This document shows positions 45,462-54,301 of a stretch of DNA of 64,000 bases, one piece after another. The stretch is taken from assembly GCF_000384115.1 (NCBI RefSeq), contig NZ_KB913029.1, positions 5,121,057 through 5,185,056 on the forward strand, written 5' to 3'. The position numbers and the translations under genes were made by a program. How positions within the stretch are numbered: position 1 is the first letter of the stretch; every line of letters begins with the position of its first letter. The notes under the pieces were generated by a model. It was not told where the DNA came from. It saw nothing but the letters and a program-made list of their open reading frames with translations, and did not search any database. Source of the DNA: Sporichthya polymorpha DSM 43042. GTDB lineage: Bacteria; Actinomycetota; Actinomycetes; Sporichthyales; Sporichthyaceae.

Positions 45462-46445
45462 ATGCACATCGAGCGGTTGGACCCGGCACGGGTTGACGAC
45501 GTCGTCGCCGTGCTGGCGGCTGCCCACGCCCACGACCTCCCGGACGACCCGCCGTTCGCCCCGGGGTACGAGGGCCGGCGCATCCTGCACCCGACGCCGG
45601 ACGAACCCACGACCCACTGGGTCGCGGTCGACGGCCCGAGTGGGCGCATCGTGGGGCTGGTCCAGTTGACTACTCCGGAACTGGACAACACCTCCACCGG
45701 GATCGTTGATCTGACGGTCCATCCGGAGTTCCGGCGTCGCGGCGTCGGCCGGTTGCTGTGGGACTCCGTGGCGGACCTGGCGCTGGCGTCCGAGCGCAAG
45801 CTGCTCATCTTCGAGGCCCGCATGGACTCCGTCGGCGAGGCGTTCGCGCGGTCCCTCGGCGCCGAGCTCGGCCTGTACGACGCCCGGCGTCGTCTCCTCG
45901 TCGACAAGGACGTCCGGGCCCGGGCCGTCGACCTCGAGACGTCGTCCCGCCCCCACGCCACGGGCTACGCGGTGCACTCCTTCGTCGGTGCGGCCCCGGA
46001 GCGGTTCGCCGCCGGTCTCGCCTACCTCAACGGACGGATGTCCACCGACGCCCCGATGGAGAACCTGCAGTGGGAGCCGGAGGTCTACGACGTCGAGCGA
46101 CTGCGGGGTCGCGAGGAGGCGGCGCAGCAGCAGGGGCTGGAGGTCTACACGACCGTCGCGGTCGACGAGGAGGGGACGGTCGCGGCCTTCACACACATCG
46201 GCCTGGCGCCGGAGATCCCGGAGCACGGATGGCAGTGGAACACGATCGTCGACCCCGACCACCGTGGCCACCGGCTCGGGACCTGGGTCAAGGTCGCGAA
46301 CCTCGCGCACTTGCTGCGCCGCCGACCCGAGGTGCGAACCCTGCTGACCTGGAACGCCGCGTCGAACACCCACATGATCGCCGTCAACGAGGCGATGGGC
46401 TTCCGGCTCTGGGACCACTGGGGCGAGTGGCAGGTCCGGCTCTGA
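45462..46445 (+). CDS. Tandem GNAT-domain N-acetyltransferase, MshD-like arrangement
   Basis: A 327-residue protein with two GNAT domains. The first (1-150) has VDLTVHPEFRRRGVGRLLWD, a typical acetyl-CoA loop; the second (about 165-327) has NTIVDPDHRGHRLGTWVKV and NAASNTHMIAVNEAMGFRL. The two-domain layout is shared with mycothiol synthase MshD, but true MshD motifs are not identifiable by eye, so the substrate is open. ATG 45462 has no clear ribosome site. Convergent with era, 4 bases apart. Confidence 0.8.
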   Translation: MHIERLDPARVDDVVAVLAAAHAHDLPDDPPFAPGYEGRRILHPTPDEPTTHWVAVDGPSGRIVGLVQLTTPELDNTSTGIVDLTVHPEFRRRGVGRLLWDSVADLALASERKLLIFEARMDSVGEAFARSLGAELGLYDARRRLLVDKDVRARAVDLETSSRPHATGYAVHSFVGAAPERFAAGLAYLNGRMSTDAPMENLQWEPEVYDVERLRGREEAAQQQGLEVYTTVAVDEEGTVAAFTHIGLAPEIPEHGWQWNTIVDPDHRGHRLGTWVKVANLAHLLRRRPEVRTLLTWNAASNTHMIAVNEAMGFRLWDHWGEWQVRL

Positions 46446-46449
46446 CGCG

Positions 46450-47373
46450 TCAGAACCCCAGCTTCCGCAGCTGCTTGGGGTCGCGCTGCCAGTCCTTGGC
46501 GACCCGGACGTGGAGGTCCAGGTAGATCGGGGTGCCGAGCAGGGCCTCGATCTGCCGCCGGGCCGTCGAGCCGACCTCGCGGAGCCGGGCCCCACCCTTG
46601 CCGATGACGATCCCCTTCTGGCTGTCGCGCTCGACGTAGACGTCGGCGCGGACGTCGAGCAGCGGCGAGTCCTCGGGCCGGCCCTCGCGGGGCACCATCT
46701 CCTCGACGACGACCGCCAAGGAGTGCGGGAGCTCGTCGCGGACACCTTCGAGCGCGGCCTCGCGGATGAGTTCGGCGACCATCCGCTCCTCCGGCGAGTC
46801 GGTCAGCTCCCCGTCCGGGTAGAGCGGGGGGCCGGGCGGAAGGTTCTTCATCAGCAGGTCGGCGAGCAGGTCGACCTGCTCCCCCCGGACCGCCGAGACG
46901 GGCACGATCTCGGCGAAGTCGATGCCGACCTGCTCGCCGAGGGCGGACACCGCAAGCAGCTGCTCGGCGATCTGTTGCTTGCCGGCGGCGTCGGTCTTCG
47001 TGACGATCGCGAACGCCGTCGTGTGCTTCTTCTTCGCCTTCGCGAGCTCGCTCGCGATGTACCGGTCGCCGGGGCCGATCTTCTCGTCGGCCGGGATGCA
47101 GATGCCGATCACGTCGACCTCGGCGAGCGTCCCGCGGACGAGGTCGTTGAGCCGCTCGCCCAGCAGCGTCCGCGGTCGGTGGAACCCGGGGGTGTCGACG
47201 AGCACGAGCTGGGCGTCCGGGCGGCTGACGATGCCGCGGATCGTGTGCCGCGTCGTCTGGGGGCGGTCGGAGGTGATGGCCACCTTCGCCCCCACCAGGG
47301 CGTTGGTCAGGGTCGACTTGCCGGTGTTCGGCCGCCCCACGAAGCACGCGAAGCCGGAGCGGTGATCGGTCAT
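46450..47373 (-). CDS. era: GTPase Era, 16S rRNA maturation and 30S assembly
   Basis: A 307-residue protein with the Era layout: G1 GRPNTGKS (13-20), G2 DRPQTTRHTIRG, G3 DTPGFHRP, G4 TKTD rather than NKxD, and a C-terminal KH domain with GIVIGKGGARLREVG. Binds the 3' end of 16S rRNA. ATG 47373 has GGGAGA upstream at somewhat long spacing; a longer in-frame start would add a non-family N-terminus. It faces a divergent small zinc-ribbon gene. Confidence 0.96.
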   Translation of the reverse strand: MTDHRSGFACFVGRPNTGKSTLTNALVGAKVAITSDRPQTTRHTIRGIVSRPDAQLVLVDTPGFHRPRTLLGERLNDLVRGTLAEVDVIGICIPADEKIGPGDRYIASELAKAKKKHTTAFAIVTKTDAAGKQQIAEQLLAVSALGEQVGIDFAEIVPVSAVRGEQVDLLADLLMKNLPPGPPLYPDGELTDSPEERMVAELIREAALEGVRDELPHSLAVVVEEMVPREGRPEDSPLLDVRADVYVERDSQKGIVIGKGGARLREVGSTARRQIEALLGTPIYLDLHVRVAKDWQRDPKQLRKLGF

Positions 47374-47422
47374 CCGGCGATTCTCCCAGGCTGGGGGCAT
47401 CATGGAGCCATGGGTGAGCGCC

Positions 47423-47560
47423 ATGAGTGAGACAGGTGGCGACCCGGTCTGCTGGCTCAACCGGGTCTGCCCGGAGTGCGGAGCGCTCCGCGACGTCGAC
47501 GGCGACGGTGAGCCGGTCACGCCGTGCCACCGCTGCGGGTCGACCGAACCCCCGCCGTAG
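47423..47560 (+). CDS. 45-aa double-CxxC zinc-ribbon protein
   Basis: A 45-codon frame opening MSETGGDPVCWLNRV and continuing CPECGALRDVDGDGEP, then CHRCGSTEPPP. Two CxxC pairs separated by 17 residues are those of a zinc ribbon, and similar short proteins occur in this place between era and the cytidine-deaminase-like gene in actinobacteria, as I recall. GGTGAG precedes ATG 47423. Divergent from era; converges with the next gene, 5 bases apart. Confidence 0.62.
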   Translation: MSETGGDPVCWLNRVCPECGALRDVDGDGEPVTPCHRCGSTEPPP

Positions 47561-47565
47561 GTGTC

Positions 47566-47901
47566 TCAGCCGGTGACGCGGACGACTCCGTCGAGCCCGG
47601 CGAGGTGCAGTGGCGGGGTCCCGCCGAGGTCGCTGAGCGCGGCGCGGTCGGCGTCGGCCACGGCCTCGGCGTCGGAGACGACGGCCCCGGCCTCGAGGCC
47701 CCGGGCGCCGCTGGCGACCGCCATCACGACCGCCGCCTGGAGGGCGGTCAGCTGCAGCGACGGCAGGTCGACCGTGGAGGCGGCGTAGGTCCGCCCCGTG
47801 TCGTCGCGGACCGCCGCGCCCTCCGCGGCACCGTTGCGGGCGCGGGTGGAGCGCGCGAGCGTCACGAGCTTGGCGTCTTCGGGGTGCAGGTCGTCGGCCA
47901 C
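47566..47901 (-). CDS. Cytidine-deaminase-like protein lacking the catalytic zinc residues
   Basis: A 111-residue protein in the slot occupied by cytidine-deaminase-like proteins between the CBS protein and era (as in mycobacteria). The fold outline is kept (LVTLARSTRARNGAAEGAAV, TYAASTVDL, QLTALQAAVVMAVASGARG), but the HxE/CxE and CxxC zinc motifs are absent; the usual C-A-E position reads TALQAAV. So deaminase activity is unlikely, and a structural or regulatory role may remain. Confidence 0.72.
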   Translation of the reverse strand: MADDLHPEDAKLVTLARSTRARNGAAEGAAVRDDTGRTYAASTVDLPSLQLTALQAAVVMAVASGARGLEAGAVVSDAEAVADADRAALSDLGGTPPLHLAGLDGVVRVTG

Positions 47902-47933
47902 GCGAGAACCCTAGGACAGCCGGTCGGCCCGGC

Positions 47934-49253
47934 TCAGGCGTGCTCGTGCTCGGCGACGGCGGCGCCCTCGTCGGACCCCTCGGGGTCGGGTTCGGGCTCG
48001 ACGGTGACCAGCACCGTGGTGATGCGGTTCCGGCGCCCGCCGACGCTCTCCGCGTGGAGGCGCAGGCCCTCGACGACCACCTCGGCCCCGGGGATCGGGA
48101 CGCGGCCGAGGTGCTTGGCGAGCAGGCCACCGACGGTCTCGACCTCGTCGTCGGCGATCTCCCGCTCGAAGACCTCGCCGAGCTCCTCGACCGGGAGCCG
48201 GGCGATCACGCGCACCGCGCCGTCGTCCAGTCGCTCGACCGGCGGGCGCTCGCGGTCGTACTCGTCGGCGATCTCGCCGACGATCTCCTCGACGAGGTCC
48301 TCCATCGTCACGAGCCCGGCGGTGCCGCCGTACTCGTCGACGAGGATCGCGATGTGAGACTGCGTCAGCTGCATCTCCTTGAGCAGCGCGTCGACGGCCT
48401 TCGAGTCGGGCACGAAGATCGCCTGCCGCATGACGTTGGAGACCGGCAGCGACTCGGCGTCGCGATCCCAGTGCACGCGGCGGACGACGTCCTTGAGGTA
48501 GACGACGCCGACGATGTCGTCCTCGCCCTCCCCGACGACCGGGATGCGCGAGAACCCGCTGCGCAGGGCGAGCGAGAGGGCCTGGCGCAGTGTCTTCGTC
48601 TGCTCGATGAAGACCATCTCGGTGCGCGGGACCATGACCTCGCGCACGATCGTGTCGCCGAGTTCGAAGACCGAGTGCACCATGCGGCGCTCGTCGTCCT
48701 CGATGACCATCGACTCCTCGGCAGCGAGGTCGACGAGGTCGCGCAGCTCGGCCTCGGAAGCGAACGGGCCCTCGCGGAAGCCCTTGCCGGGGGTGACGGC
48801 GTTGCCGAGGAGGATCAGGCCCTTCGGCAGCGGGCCCAGCGCCGTGGCGAGCGGGGGCAGGACCGCCGCGGCGACGAGCCCGACCGCGCCCGCGTGCTGG
48901 CGTCCCACGGTCCGCGGAGAGACGCCGACGACCACGTAGGACACGACGACCATCACGCCCGCGGTCAGGCCGACCGCGCCCCACTTGTTGTCGATCTCCC
49001 CGAGCGCGACGACGGCCACCAGGGCCGTCGCCATCAGCTCGCAGATCAGGCGCAGGAGCAGGGCGATGTTGAGGTAGCGCGGGGTGTCGTCGGCGATCTC
49101 GCGCAGCTTCACGCCGAGGCGGCGGCCGCTGCGGGCGAGCTCGTCGACCTTCGAGCGGGACAGCCGCGAGATCGACGCCTCCATCGCCGCGAACGCACCG
49201 GCCACCGCCACCAGCGTGACGGCGAGGAGGATCAGCGAGAGGTCGGAGCCCAT
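47934..49253 (-). CDS. CBS-domain membrane protein, CNNM/CorC (hemolysin-family) type
   Basis: A 439-residue protein: an N-terminal transmembrane DUF21/CNNM region (about 1-150), then two CBS domains (about 200-330; VREVMVPRTEMVFIEQTKT, SHIAILVDEYGGTAGLVTMEDL), then a C-terminal CorC-HlyC domain (VIARLPVEELGEVF onward). Family members act in magnesium or cobalt transport or its regulation; hemolysis is not implied. It follows ybeY by 15 bases and precedes the deaminase-like gene, the usual order. Confidence 0.92.
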   Translation of the reverse strand: MGSDLSLILLAVTLVAVAGAFAAMEASISRLSRSKVDELARSGRRLGVKLREIADDTPRYLNIALLLRLICELMATALVAVVALGEIDNKWGAVGLTAGVMVVVSYVVVGVSPRTVGRQHAGAVGLVAAAVLPPLATALGPLPKGLILLGNAVTPGKGFREGPFASEAELRDLVDLAAEESMVIEDDERRMVHSVFELGDTIVREVMVPRTEMVFIEQTKTLRQALSLALRSGFSRIPVVGEGEDDIVGVVYLKDVVRRVHWDRDAESLPVSNVMRQAIFVPDSKAVDALLKEMQLTQSHIAILVDEYGGTAGLVTMEDLVEEIVGEIADEYDRERPPVERLDDGAVRVIARLPVEELGEVFEREIADDEVETVGGLLAKHLGRVPIPGAEVVVEGLRLHAESVGGRRNRITTVLVTVEPEPDPEGSDEGAAVAEHEHA

Positions 49254-49268
49254 GGAGGAAGTCGCCGC

Positions 49269-49733
49269 CTAGCCCTGCCGGCGCCGTGACTGCCACGCGG
49301 CGAGCAGACGTCGTTGCTCGTCGAACATCTCCTTCTCCTCCGCGGGGTCGGCGTGGTCGTACCCGAGCAGGTGGAGCATGCCGTGGGTGCAGAGCAACTG
49401 CAGCTCGGCCTCGGTCGAGTGGCCGGCGACCCGGGCCTGGTTCGCCGCCACCTCGGGGCAGAGCACGACGTCGCCCAGCAGACCGGGGTCGGCCTCCGGG
49501 TTGTCGCGACGACCCGGGCGTAGCTCGTCCATCGGGAAGGCGAGGACGTCGGTGGGACCGGGCTCGTCCATCCACTGCAGGTGCAGCTTCTCCATGGTCG
49601 CGGTGTCGACCAGCAGCACCGAGAGCTCGGCCTGCGGGTGGATGCGCATCTCGTCCAGGACGTGGCGGACCAGATCGAGCAAGGCGTCGGTGTCGACCTC
49701 GACGCCCGACTCGTTGCAGATGTCGACGTTCAT
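49269..49733 (-). CDS. ybeY: Endoribonuclease YbeY, rRNA maturation
   Basis: A 154-residue metal-dependent RNase acting in 16S rRNA 3' processing. Zinc ligands are in the motif [11 protein letters not shown], with [19 protein letters not shown] upstream, as in the family. ATG 49733 gives the family start ([10 protein letters not shown]); GTG 49748 overlaps the phoH stop and is an alternative. Forms an operon with phoH and the CBS gene. Confidence 0.93.
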   Translation of the reverse strand: MNVDICNESGVEVDTDALLDLVRHVLDEMRIHPQAELSVLLVDTATMEKLHLQWMDEPGPTDVLAFPMDELRPGRRDNPEADPGLLGDVVLCPEVAANQARVAGHSTEAELQLLCTHGMLHLLGYDHADPAEEKEMFDEQRRLLAAWQSRRRQG

Positions 49734-49744
49734 CTGATGACCCG

Positions 49745-50764
49745 TCACCGTCGCCCGCGGTTGCGACCGACGTTCGGCGCCGGCGTCTGGGTCGCGTCCC
49801 AGCGCCCGTAGGCCTCGACGATGTCGGAGACCAGTCGGTGCCGCACGACGTCCGTGCTCTGCAGGAAGCAGAAGGAGACGTCGTCGACATTCTCGAGGAT
49901 CTGCTGCACCTGGCGCAGGCCGCTCTGCGTGCCACCGGGGAGGTCGACCTGCGTGATGTCGCCGGTGACGACGATCTTCGAGTCGAAGCCGAGCCGGGTG
50001 AGGAACATCTTCATCTGCTCGGGCGAGGTGTTCTGCGCCTCGTCGAGGATGATGAAGGCCGAGTTCAGGGACCGGCCGCGCATGAAGGCGAGCGGCGCGA
50101 CCTCGATGACCCCGTCGGTCAGCAGGCGCGGGACCGCCTCCGGGTCCATCATGTCCCGCAGCGCGTCGTAGAGCGGCCGCAGGTACGGGTCGATCTTCTC
50201 GTAGAGGGTGCCGGGCAGGAACCCGAGCCGCTCCCCCGCCTCGACGGCCGGGCGGGTCAGGATGATCCGGTCGACCTGCTTGGTCTGTAGCGCCTGGACG
50301 GCCTTGGCGACGGCCAGGTACGTCTTCCCGGTGCCGGCCGGGCCGATCCCGAACGTGATCGTGTGCCGGTCGATCGCGTCGACGTAGCGCTTCTGATTGA
50401 GCGTCTTGGGCCGGATCGCGCGGCCGCGGTTGGACAGGATGTCGGCGGTGAGCACGTCCGCGGGCCGGGTGAGCGTGTCGGCGCGCAGCATCTCCACCGA
50501 CCGGCGGACCGAGTCCGCGGACAGCGGGGCGCCGGTGCGCAGCACCACGACGAGCTCGTCGAACAGGCGCTCGGCCAGGGCGACCTCGGGCTGGGGACCC
50601 TGGACGCGGATCTCGTTCCCGCGGGCGAGGAAGTCCACCGCCGGGAAGGAGCGTTCGATCACCCGCAGGTACTCGTCTCCGGACCCGAGCAGACCCACCA
50701 TCGGAACGCTGGGGGGTACGACGATCGTGTGCTCGGCGGTTGCGCTCTCGGCCATCGGCGCCAT
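49745..50764 (-). CDS. phoH: PhoH-like ATPase
   Basis: A 339-residue P-loop ATPase: Walker A GPAGTGKT (141-148) and Walker [18 protein letters not shown]. The N-terminal KH-like region ([20 protein letters not shown]) suits RNA binding. PhoH proteins in this cluster are thought to act with YbeY in RNA metabolism. ATG 50764 is used; ATG 50755 is also possible. Neither has a clear ribosome site. It is divergent from the PucR gene, 31 bases apart. Confidence 0.93.
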   Translation of the reverse strand: MAPMAESATAEHTIVVPPSVPMVGLLGSGDEYLRVIERSFPAVDFLARGNEIRVQGPQPEVALAERLFDELVVVLRTGAPLSADSVRRSVEMLRADTLTRPADVLTADILSNRGRAIRPKTLNQKRYVDAIDRHTITFGIGPAGTGKTYLAVAKAVQALQTKQVDRIILTRPAVEAGERLGFLPGTLYEKIDPYLRPLYDALRDMMDPEAVPRLLTDGVIEVAPLAFMRGRSLNSAFIILDEAQNTSPEQMKMFLTRLGFDSKIVVTGDITQVDLPGGTQSGLRQVQQILENVDDVSFCFLQSTDVVRHRLVSDIVEAYGRWDATQTPAPNVGRNRGRR

Positions 50765-50795
50765 GCTACGCGCCCGCGCGGCCTAGGCTGCGACC

Positions 50796-52043
50796 GTGGA
50801 CCGTCCGAAGGTCACGCAGCTGCTCTCGGAGGTGGCCCGCCGCCACGCCCCGGGCGACCGAGACACGGCCGCGATGCTTCACCGGGAGGTCCTGCCCGGC
50901 GTCCCGGAGCTGACCGCGGTGCCCGTCATCGCCCGCCAGACGCAGCAGATGGTCGACGAGCACGTCGCGGCGATCACGGCAGCGCTGGTCGCCGCCGGGA
51001 GCCCGCAGCCGGTCGAGCTCGCCGCCATCACCGCCCCGTTCGCGCGGGACTGCGCGCACTGGGACGTCTCGGTCGGCGCGATCCTGCGGTCCTACCAGCG
51101 GGGGCACCAGCGGCTCTGGCAGCTCTGGCAGCAGCGGATCGAGACCGACGTCGCGGACCCCGAGGCCCGGGCGGCCGTCGTCGCGCTGTGCGCGGAGGTC
51201 CTGCTGGAGTACGTGACCGCCGGCATGGAGGTCACCGTCCACACCCACGCGGTCGAGCGCGAGGCGCGGCTCCGCGGGGCGTCCTGGCGCCAGCGCGACG
51301 ACGTGCTCGCGGTGCTGGAGGGCCGGGCGAGCGGGTCCGAGGACGAGCTGTCCCGGCGCCTGGGTCACCCGCTTCAGCGGACCCACGTGGCGTTCGTCTG
51401 CTGGTCCGGCGTCCGCTTCACCGGCCGGGACGTCGGCGGGCTGGAGGCCGCCGCCCGCGAGTGGGCGGACGCCGCCGCCGGGTGCGCGCCGCTGCTGGTC
51501 CCGGTCGACTCGACGACGACGTGGGGCTGGCTCAGCGCCCCGGCCGGGGCGGGGTGGCTGGACGGCGACCTGCCCGCGCCCCGGGAGGGATTCCGGATCG
51601 CGACCGGCACCCCCGCTCCCGGGCCCGCGGGGTTCCGCAGCAGCCACACCGAGGCGCTGCGCGCGCAGACGATCGCGTCCGCGGCGGCGGTGCCCGTCGG
51701 CGTCACCCGCTTCGCGGACGTCGCCACCCTTGCCGTCCTCACCGACGACGTGGACGCCCTGCGCCGGTTCGTCGCCGCGCAGCTCGGCGACCTCGCGCTG
51801 CCCGGGGAGCGGGCGGAGCGGCTGCGCGCGACGCTGCGGAACTACTGCGACGGCGGAGCCAACGCCCGCGCCGTCGCGCGCGAGCTGAACTACCACCGCA
51901 ACACGATCCAGCAGCGGCTCGAGCTGGCGGCCCGGCTGCGGGGCCGGCCCCTGGACGAGGACCGGTCCGGGCTCGCGCTCGCGCTCGCCGTCGCCGAGCA
52001 CTACGGGGCGGCGGTTCTGGCAGGCCCCGCTACGCCGGAGTGA
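50796..52043 (+). CDS. PucR/CdaR-family transcriptional regulator
   Basis: A 415-residue regulator with the typical layout: N-terminal helical domain (APFARDCAHWDVSVGAIL), central GGDEF-like/RRD region (residues about 170-300), and C-terminal PucR helix-turn-helix (NARAVARELNYHRNTIQQRL). Such proteins activate catabolic genes in response to unknown ligands. It overlaps the convergent P450 gene by 14 bases at the 3' ends and could regulate it; inferred. GTG 50796 start. Confidence 0.87.
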   Translation: MDRPKVTQLLSEVARRHAPGDRDTAAMLHREVLPGVPELTAVPVIARQTQQMVDEHVAAITAALVAAGSPQPVELAAITAPFARDCAHWDVSVGAILRSYQRGHQRLWQLWQQRIETDVADPEARAAVVALCAEVLLEYVTAGMEVTVHTHAVEREARLRGASWRQRDDVLAVLEGRASGSEDELSRRLGHPLQRTHVAFVCWSGVRFTGRDVGGLEAAAREWADAAAGCAPLLVPVDSTTTWGWLSAPAGAGWLDGDLPAPREGFRIATGTPAPGPAGFRSSHTEALRAQTIASAAAVPVGVTRFADVATLAVLTDDVDALRRFVAAQLGDLALPGERAERLRATLRNYCDGGANARAVARELNYHRNTIQQRLELAARLRGRPLDEDRSGLALALAVAEHYGAAVLAGPATPE

Positions 52044-53262
52044 AGGTCAGCGGGATCGAGTCGTAACCGTTCACCCAGGTCGTGCAGTGCCGCACAACGG
52101 GACCCGACAGACGGGGGTCCCGGACGCGGCGGGTGAACTCCTCGAAGATGACCTTCAGCTCGAGGCGGGCCAGTCCGGCGCCGAGGCAGAAGTGCCGTCC
52201 ACCGCCCCCGAAGGCCTGGTGGTACTCGACCGGCCGGAGGACGTCGAAGCGGTCCGCGCCCGGCAGGACCTCCTCGTCCCGACTGCCCGAGGCGTACCAC
52301 ATCAGCAGCAGGTCGCCCGCCGCGATGGGCACCCCGCGGATCTCGGTGTCCTCCAGCGCGGTGCGCGCGAAGTAGTTCAGCGGCGTGCTCCAGCGCAGGA
52401 TCTCCTCGACCGCGTTGGGGATCCGCGACGGGTCGGCGGCCAGCGCCTGCAGCTGGTCGGGGTGCTCGGTCAGGGCGAGCACCCCGGCGGAGGTCGCATT
52501 GCGCGTGGTGTCGTTGCCGGCGAAGACGAGGATGGCGAAGAACATCATCAGTTCTTCCTCGGTGAGCCGGTCGCCGTCGACCTCGGCCCGGGCGAGCAGG
52601 CCGACCAGCGAGTCGCCCTTGATCTGACCCAGGATCAGCTCTTCGAGGTACCCGCCCATCTCCATCATCGCTTCGAGGCAGATGCCGAGCTCGGGCGCAT
52701 CGACGCCGGTGTCCAGCCGCGCGGTCCAGTCCGCCAGCTTGTCGACGTCGGAGGCGGGGGCGCCGAGCAGGTCCGTGATGACGGCGAGCGGCACCGGCAG
52801 CGACAGGTCCTTCACCAGGTCCATCGAGCCGGTCGCGGCCGCCCGGTCGAGGATCGTGGCGACCCGCGCGCGGACGTAGTCCTCCAGGTGCGCGATCGTC
52901 CGCGGGGTGAACGCGACCTGGACCAGCTTCCGGTAGCGCGTGTGGTCGGGCGGGTCCTTGAAGATGACCATGTTGCGCATCAGGTTTAGCCCGCCGGCGG
53001 CGTCGGACCGCATCCAGATGCCCCGCTCGTGTGCGGAGAACAGCGTGGCGTGCTTGCTGATCATCTCGATGTCGGCGGCACGCGTGATCGACCAGAAGTC
53101 CCCGACGTGGGGGTTCCGGCTGTGGTTGCGGTGCACCGGGGCGTGGGCGCGCAGCCGCGCGAACAGCTCGTGCGGCGGACCGTCGGCGAAGACCGCCGGC
53201 AGCGACAGGTCGATGGTGTCGAGATCGGGGGCGTCGAGCTCGGGAAGGGCGGGGGCAGCCAT
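52030..53262 (-). CDS. Cytochrome P450, CYP125/CYP142-like group
   Basis: A 410-residue P450: I-helix AGNDTTRN (248-255), K-helix EILR (287-290), and heme-binding FGGGGRHFCLGAGLARLE with C359. Similarity of the MRNMVIFKDPPDHTRYRKLV region is to steroid-active families in actinobacteria; this is a tentative subfamily call. ATG 53262 has a GC-rich upstream and a 16-base palindrome at 53271-53286. It ends 14 bases inside the opposing PucR gene. No ferredoxin gene is beside it. Confidence 0.9.
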   Translation of the reverse strand: MAAPALPELDAPDLDTIDLSLPAVFADGPPHELFARLRAHAPVHRNHSRNPHVGDFWSITRAADIEMISKHATLFSAHERGIWMRSDAAGGLNLMRNMVIFKDPPDHTRYRKLVQVAFTPRTIAHLEDYVRARVATILDRAAATGSMDLVKDLSLPVPLAVITDLLGAPASDVDKLADWTARLDTGVDAPELGICLEAMMEMGGYLEELILGQIKGDSLVGLLARAEVDGDRLTEEELMMFFAILVFAGNDTTRNATSAGVLALTEHPDQLQALAADPSRIPNAVEEILRWSTPLNYFARTALEDTEIRGVPIAAGDLLLMWYASGSRDEEVLPGADRFDVLRPVEYHQAFGGGGRHFCLGAGLARLELKVIFEEFTRRVRDPRLSGPVVRHCTTWVNGYDSIPLTFTPA

Positions 53263-53270
53263 GCCCGCAG

Positions 53271-53286
53271 CGTGACGCGCGTCACG
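53271..53286. promoter_or_regulatory. Perfect 16-bp palindrome upstream of the P450 gene
   Basis: CGTGACGC-GCGTCACG is fully symmetrical and lies 8 bases from the P450 start, where a bound protein would block initiation. Candidate operator, with unknown regulator. Its CpG-rich content makes chance symmetry more likely than average. Confidence 0.5.
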
Positions 53287-53366
53287 ACCGGCGAGCGACG
53301 GTCAGCCGTCCCCCGTTCCCGCCCGCGGGTGTGCACTGGGCACACCCGGCCGTCGTCGGGCCGGCG

Positions 53367-53723
53367 TCAGCCCGGCGGCCAGGTCAGCTCACGGCCGCCG
53401 ATCACGTGCGCGTGGACGTGGAAGACCGTCTGCTGGGCCTCGGCGCCGGTGTTGAACACCAGGCGGAAGCCGGGCAGCCCCTCCTGCTGGGCCACGGCGG
53501 CCACGTCGGCGAGCAGTCGGCCCGCGAGGGCGGGGTTCTGCTCGGCCATCACGGCCACGTCACGGTGGTGCTCCCGGGGGATCACCAGCACGTGCGTCGG
53601 CGCCTGTGGGTTGATGTCACGGAAAGCGACGGTGTCGGCGGTCTCCGCGACTATTGTTGCCGGGATCTCTCCGGCGACGATCTTGCAGAACAGACAATCC
53701 GGTTCGGGCGCTGAGCTGGTCAC
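53367..53723 (-). CDS. HIT-family nucleotide-binding hydrolase
   Basis: A 118-residue HIT protein with the zinc pair CLFCKIV near residue 10 and the histidine triad HVHAHVIGG at the C-terminus. It hydrolyses nucleotide phosphoramidates or similar in the HinT group. In relatives, HIT sits between rsmE and phoH; here other genes intervene on both sides. Start GTG 53723; divergent from the SigE gene by 38 bases. Confidence 0.93.
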   Translation of the reverse strand: MTSSAPEPDCLFCKIVAGEIPATIVAETADTVAFRDINPQAPTHVLVIPREHHRDVAVMAEQNPALAGRLLADVAAVAQQEGLPGFRLVFNTGAEAQQTVFHVHAHVIGGRELTWPPG

Positions 53724-53761
53724 CGGGTAAACCTATCCAGCCAGTCCGGCGTCTTGGGGGT

Positions 53762-54301
53762 ATGACAGTCATGGTCGCGGAGCTGGGGGCCGCCGGCGCC
53801 CGGTGGGACGCCGACGAGGCCGTCACCGCGCTGTACTCCGAGCACTACCGCTCCCTCGTCCGTTTGTCCGCCCTCCTCCTGCGCGACTCGATGCAGGCCG
53901 AGGAGGTCGTCCAGGACGCCTTCGTCGCCATGCACGGTGCGTGGCGACGGATCCAGGACCAGGACAAGGCCCTGGCGTACCTCCGCCAGACGGTGGTCAA
54001 CCGGTCCCGGTCGGTCCTGCGCCGCCGCGTCGTCGCCGACAAGTACGCCCCGACGCCCGGTCCCGACATGCCGAGCGCCGAGCACGGCGCGCTCGCCCGC
54101 CTGGAGGGCGACCGCGTGATGGCTGCCCTCCGCAAGCTGCCGGAGCGGCAGCGCGAGGCGCTCGTCCTGCGCTACTACGGAGACCTGTCCGAGGCCGACA
54201 TCGCTGCGGCGATGAAGGTGTCCAAGGGCGCGGTGAAGAGCCACACCCACCGGGGCATGGCAGCGTTGCGAGCGATGCTGGAAGCGGAGCAGACGTCATG
54301 A
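53762..54301 (+). CDS. SigE-family ECF sigma factor
   Basis: A 179-residue sigma factor of the SigE family: region 2 (LYSEHYRSLVRLSALLL, ...AFVAMHGAWRRI) and region 4 (LPERQREALVLRYYGDLSE, ...VSKGAVKSHTHRGMAALR). ATG 53762 has GGGGG upstream; ATG 53771 is an alternative. It overlaps the next gene by 4 bases (ATGA), and that gene encodes its probable membrane partner. Confidence 0.9.
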   Translation: MTVMVAELGAAGARWDADEAVTALYSEHYRSLVRLSALLLRDSMQAEEVVQDAFVAMHGAWRRIQDQDKALAYLRQTVVNRSRSVLRRRVVADKYAPTPGPDMPSAEHGALARLEGDRVMAALRKLPERQREALVLRYYGDLSEADIAAAMKVSKGAVKSHTHRGMAALRAMLEAEQTS

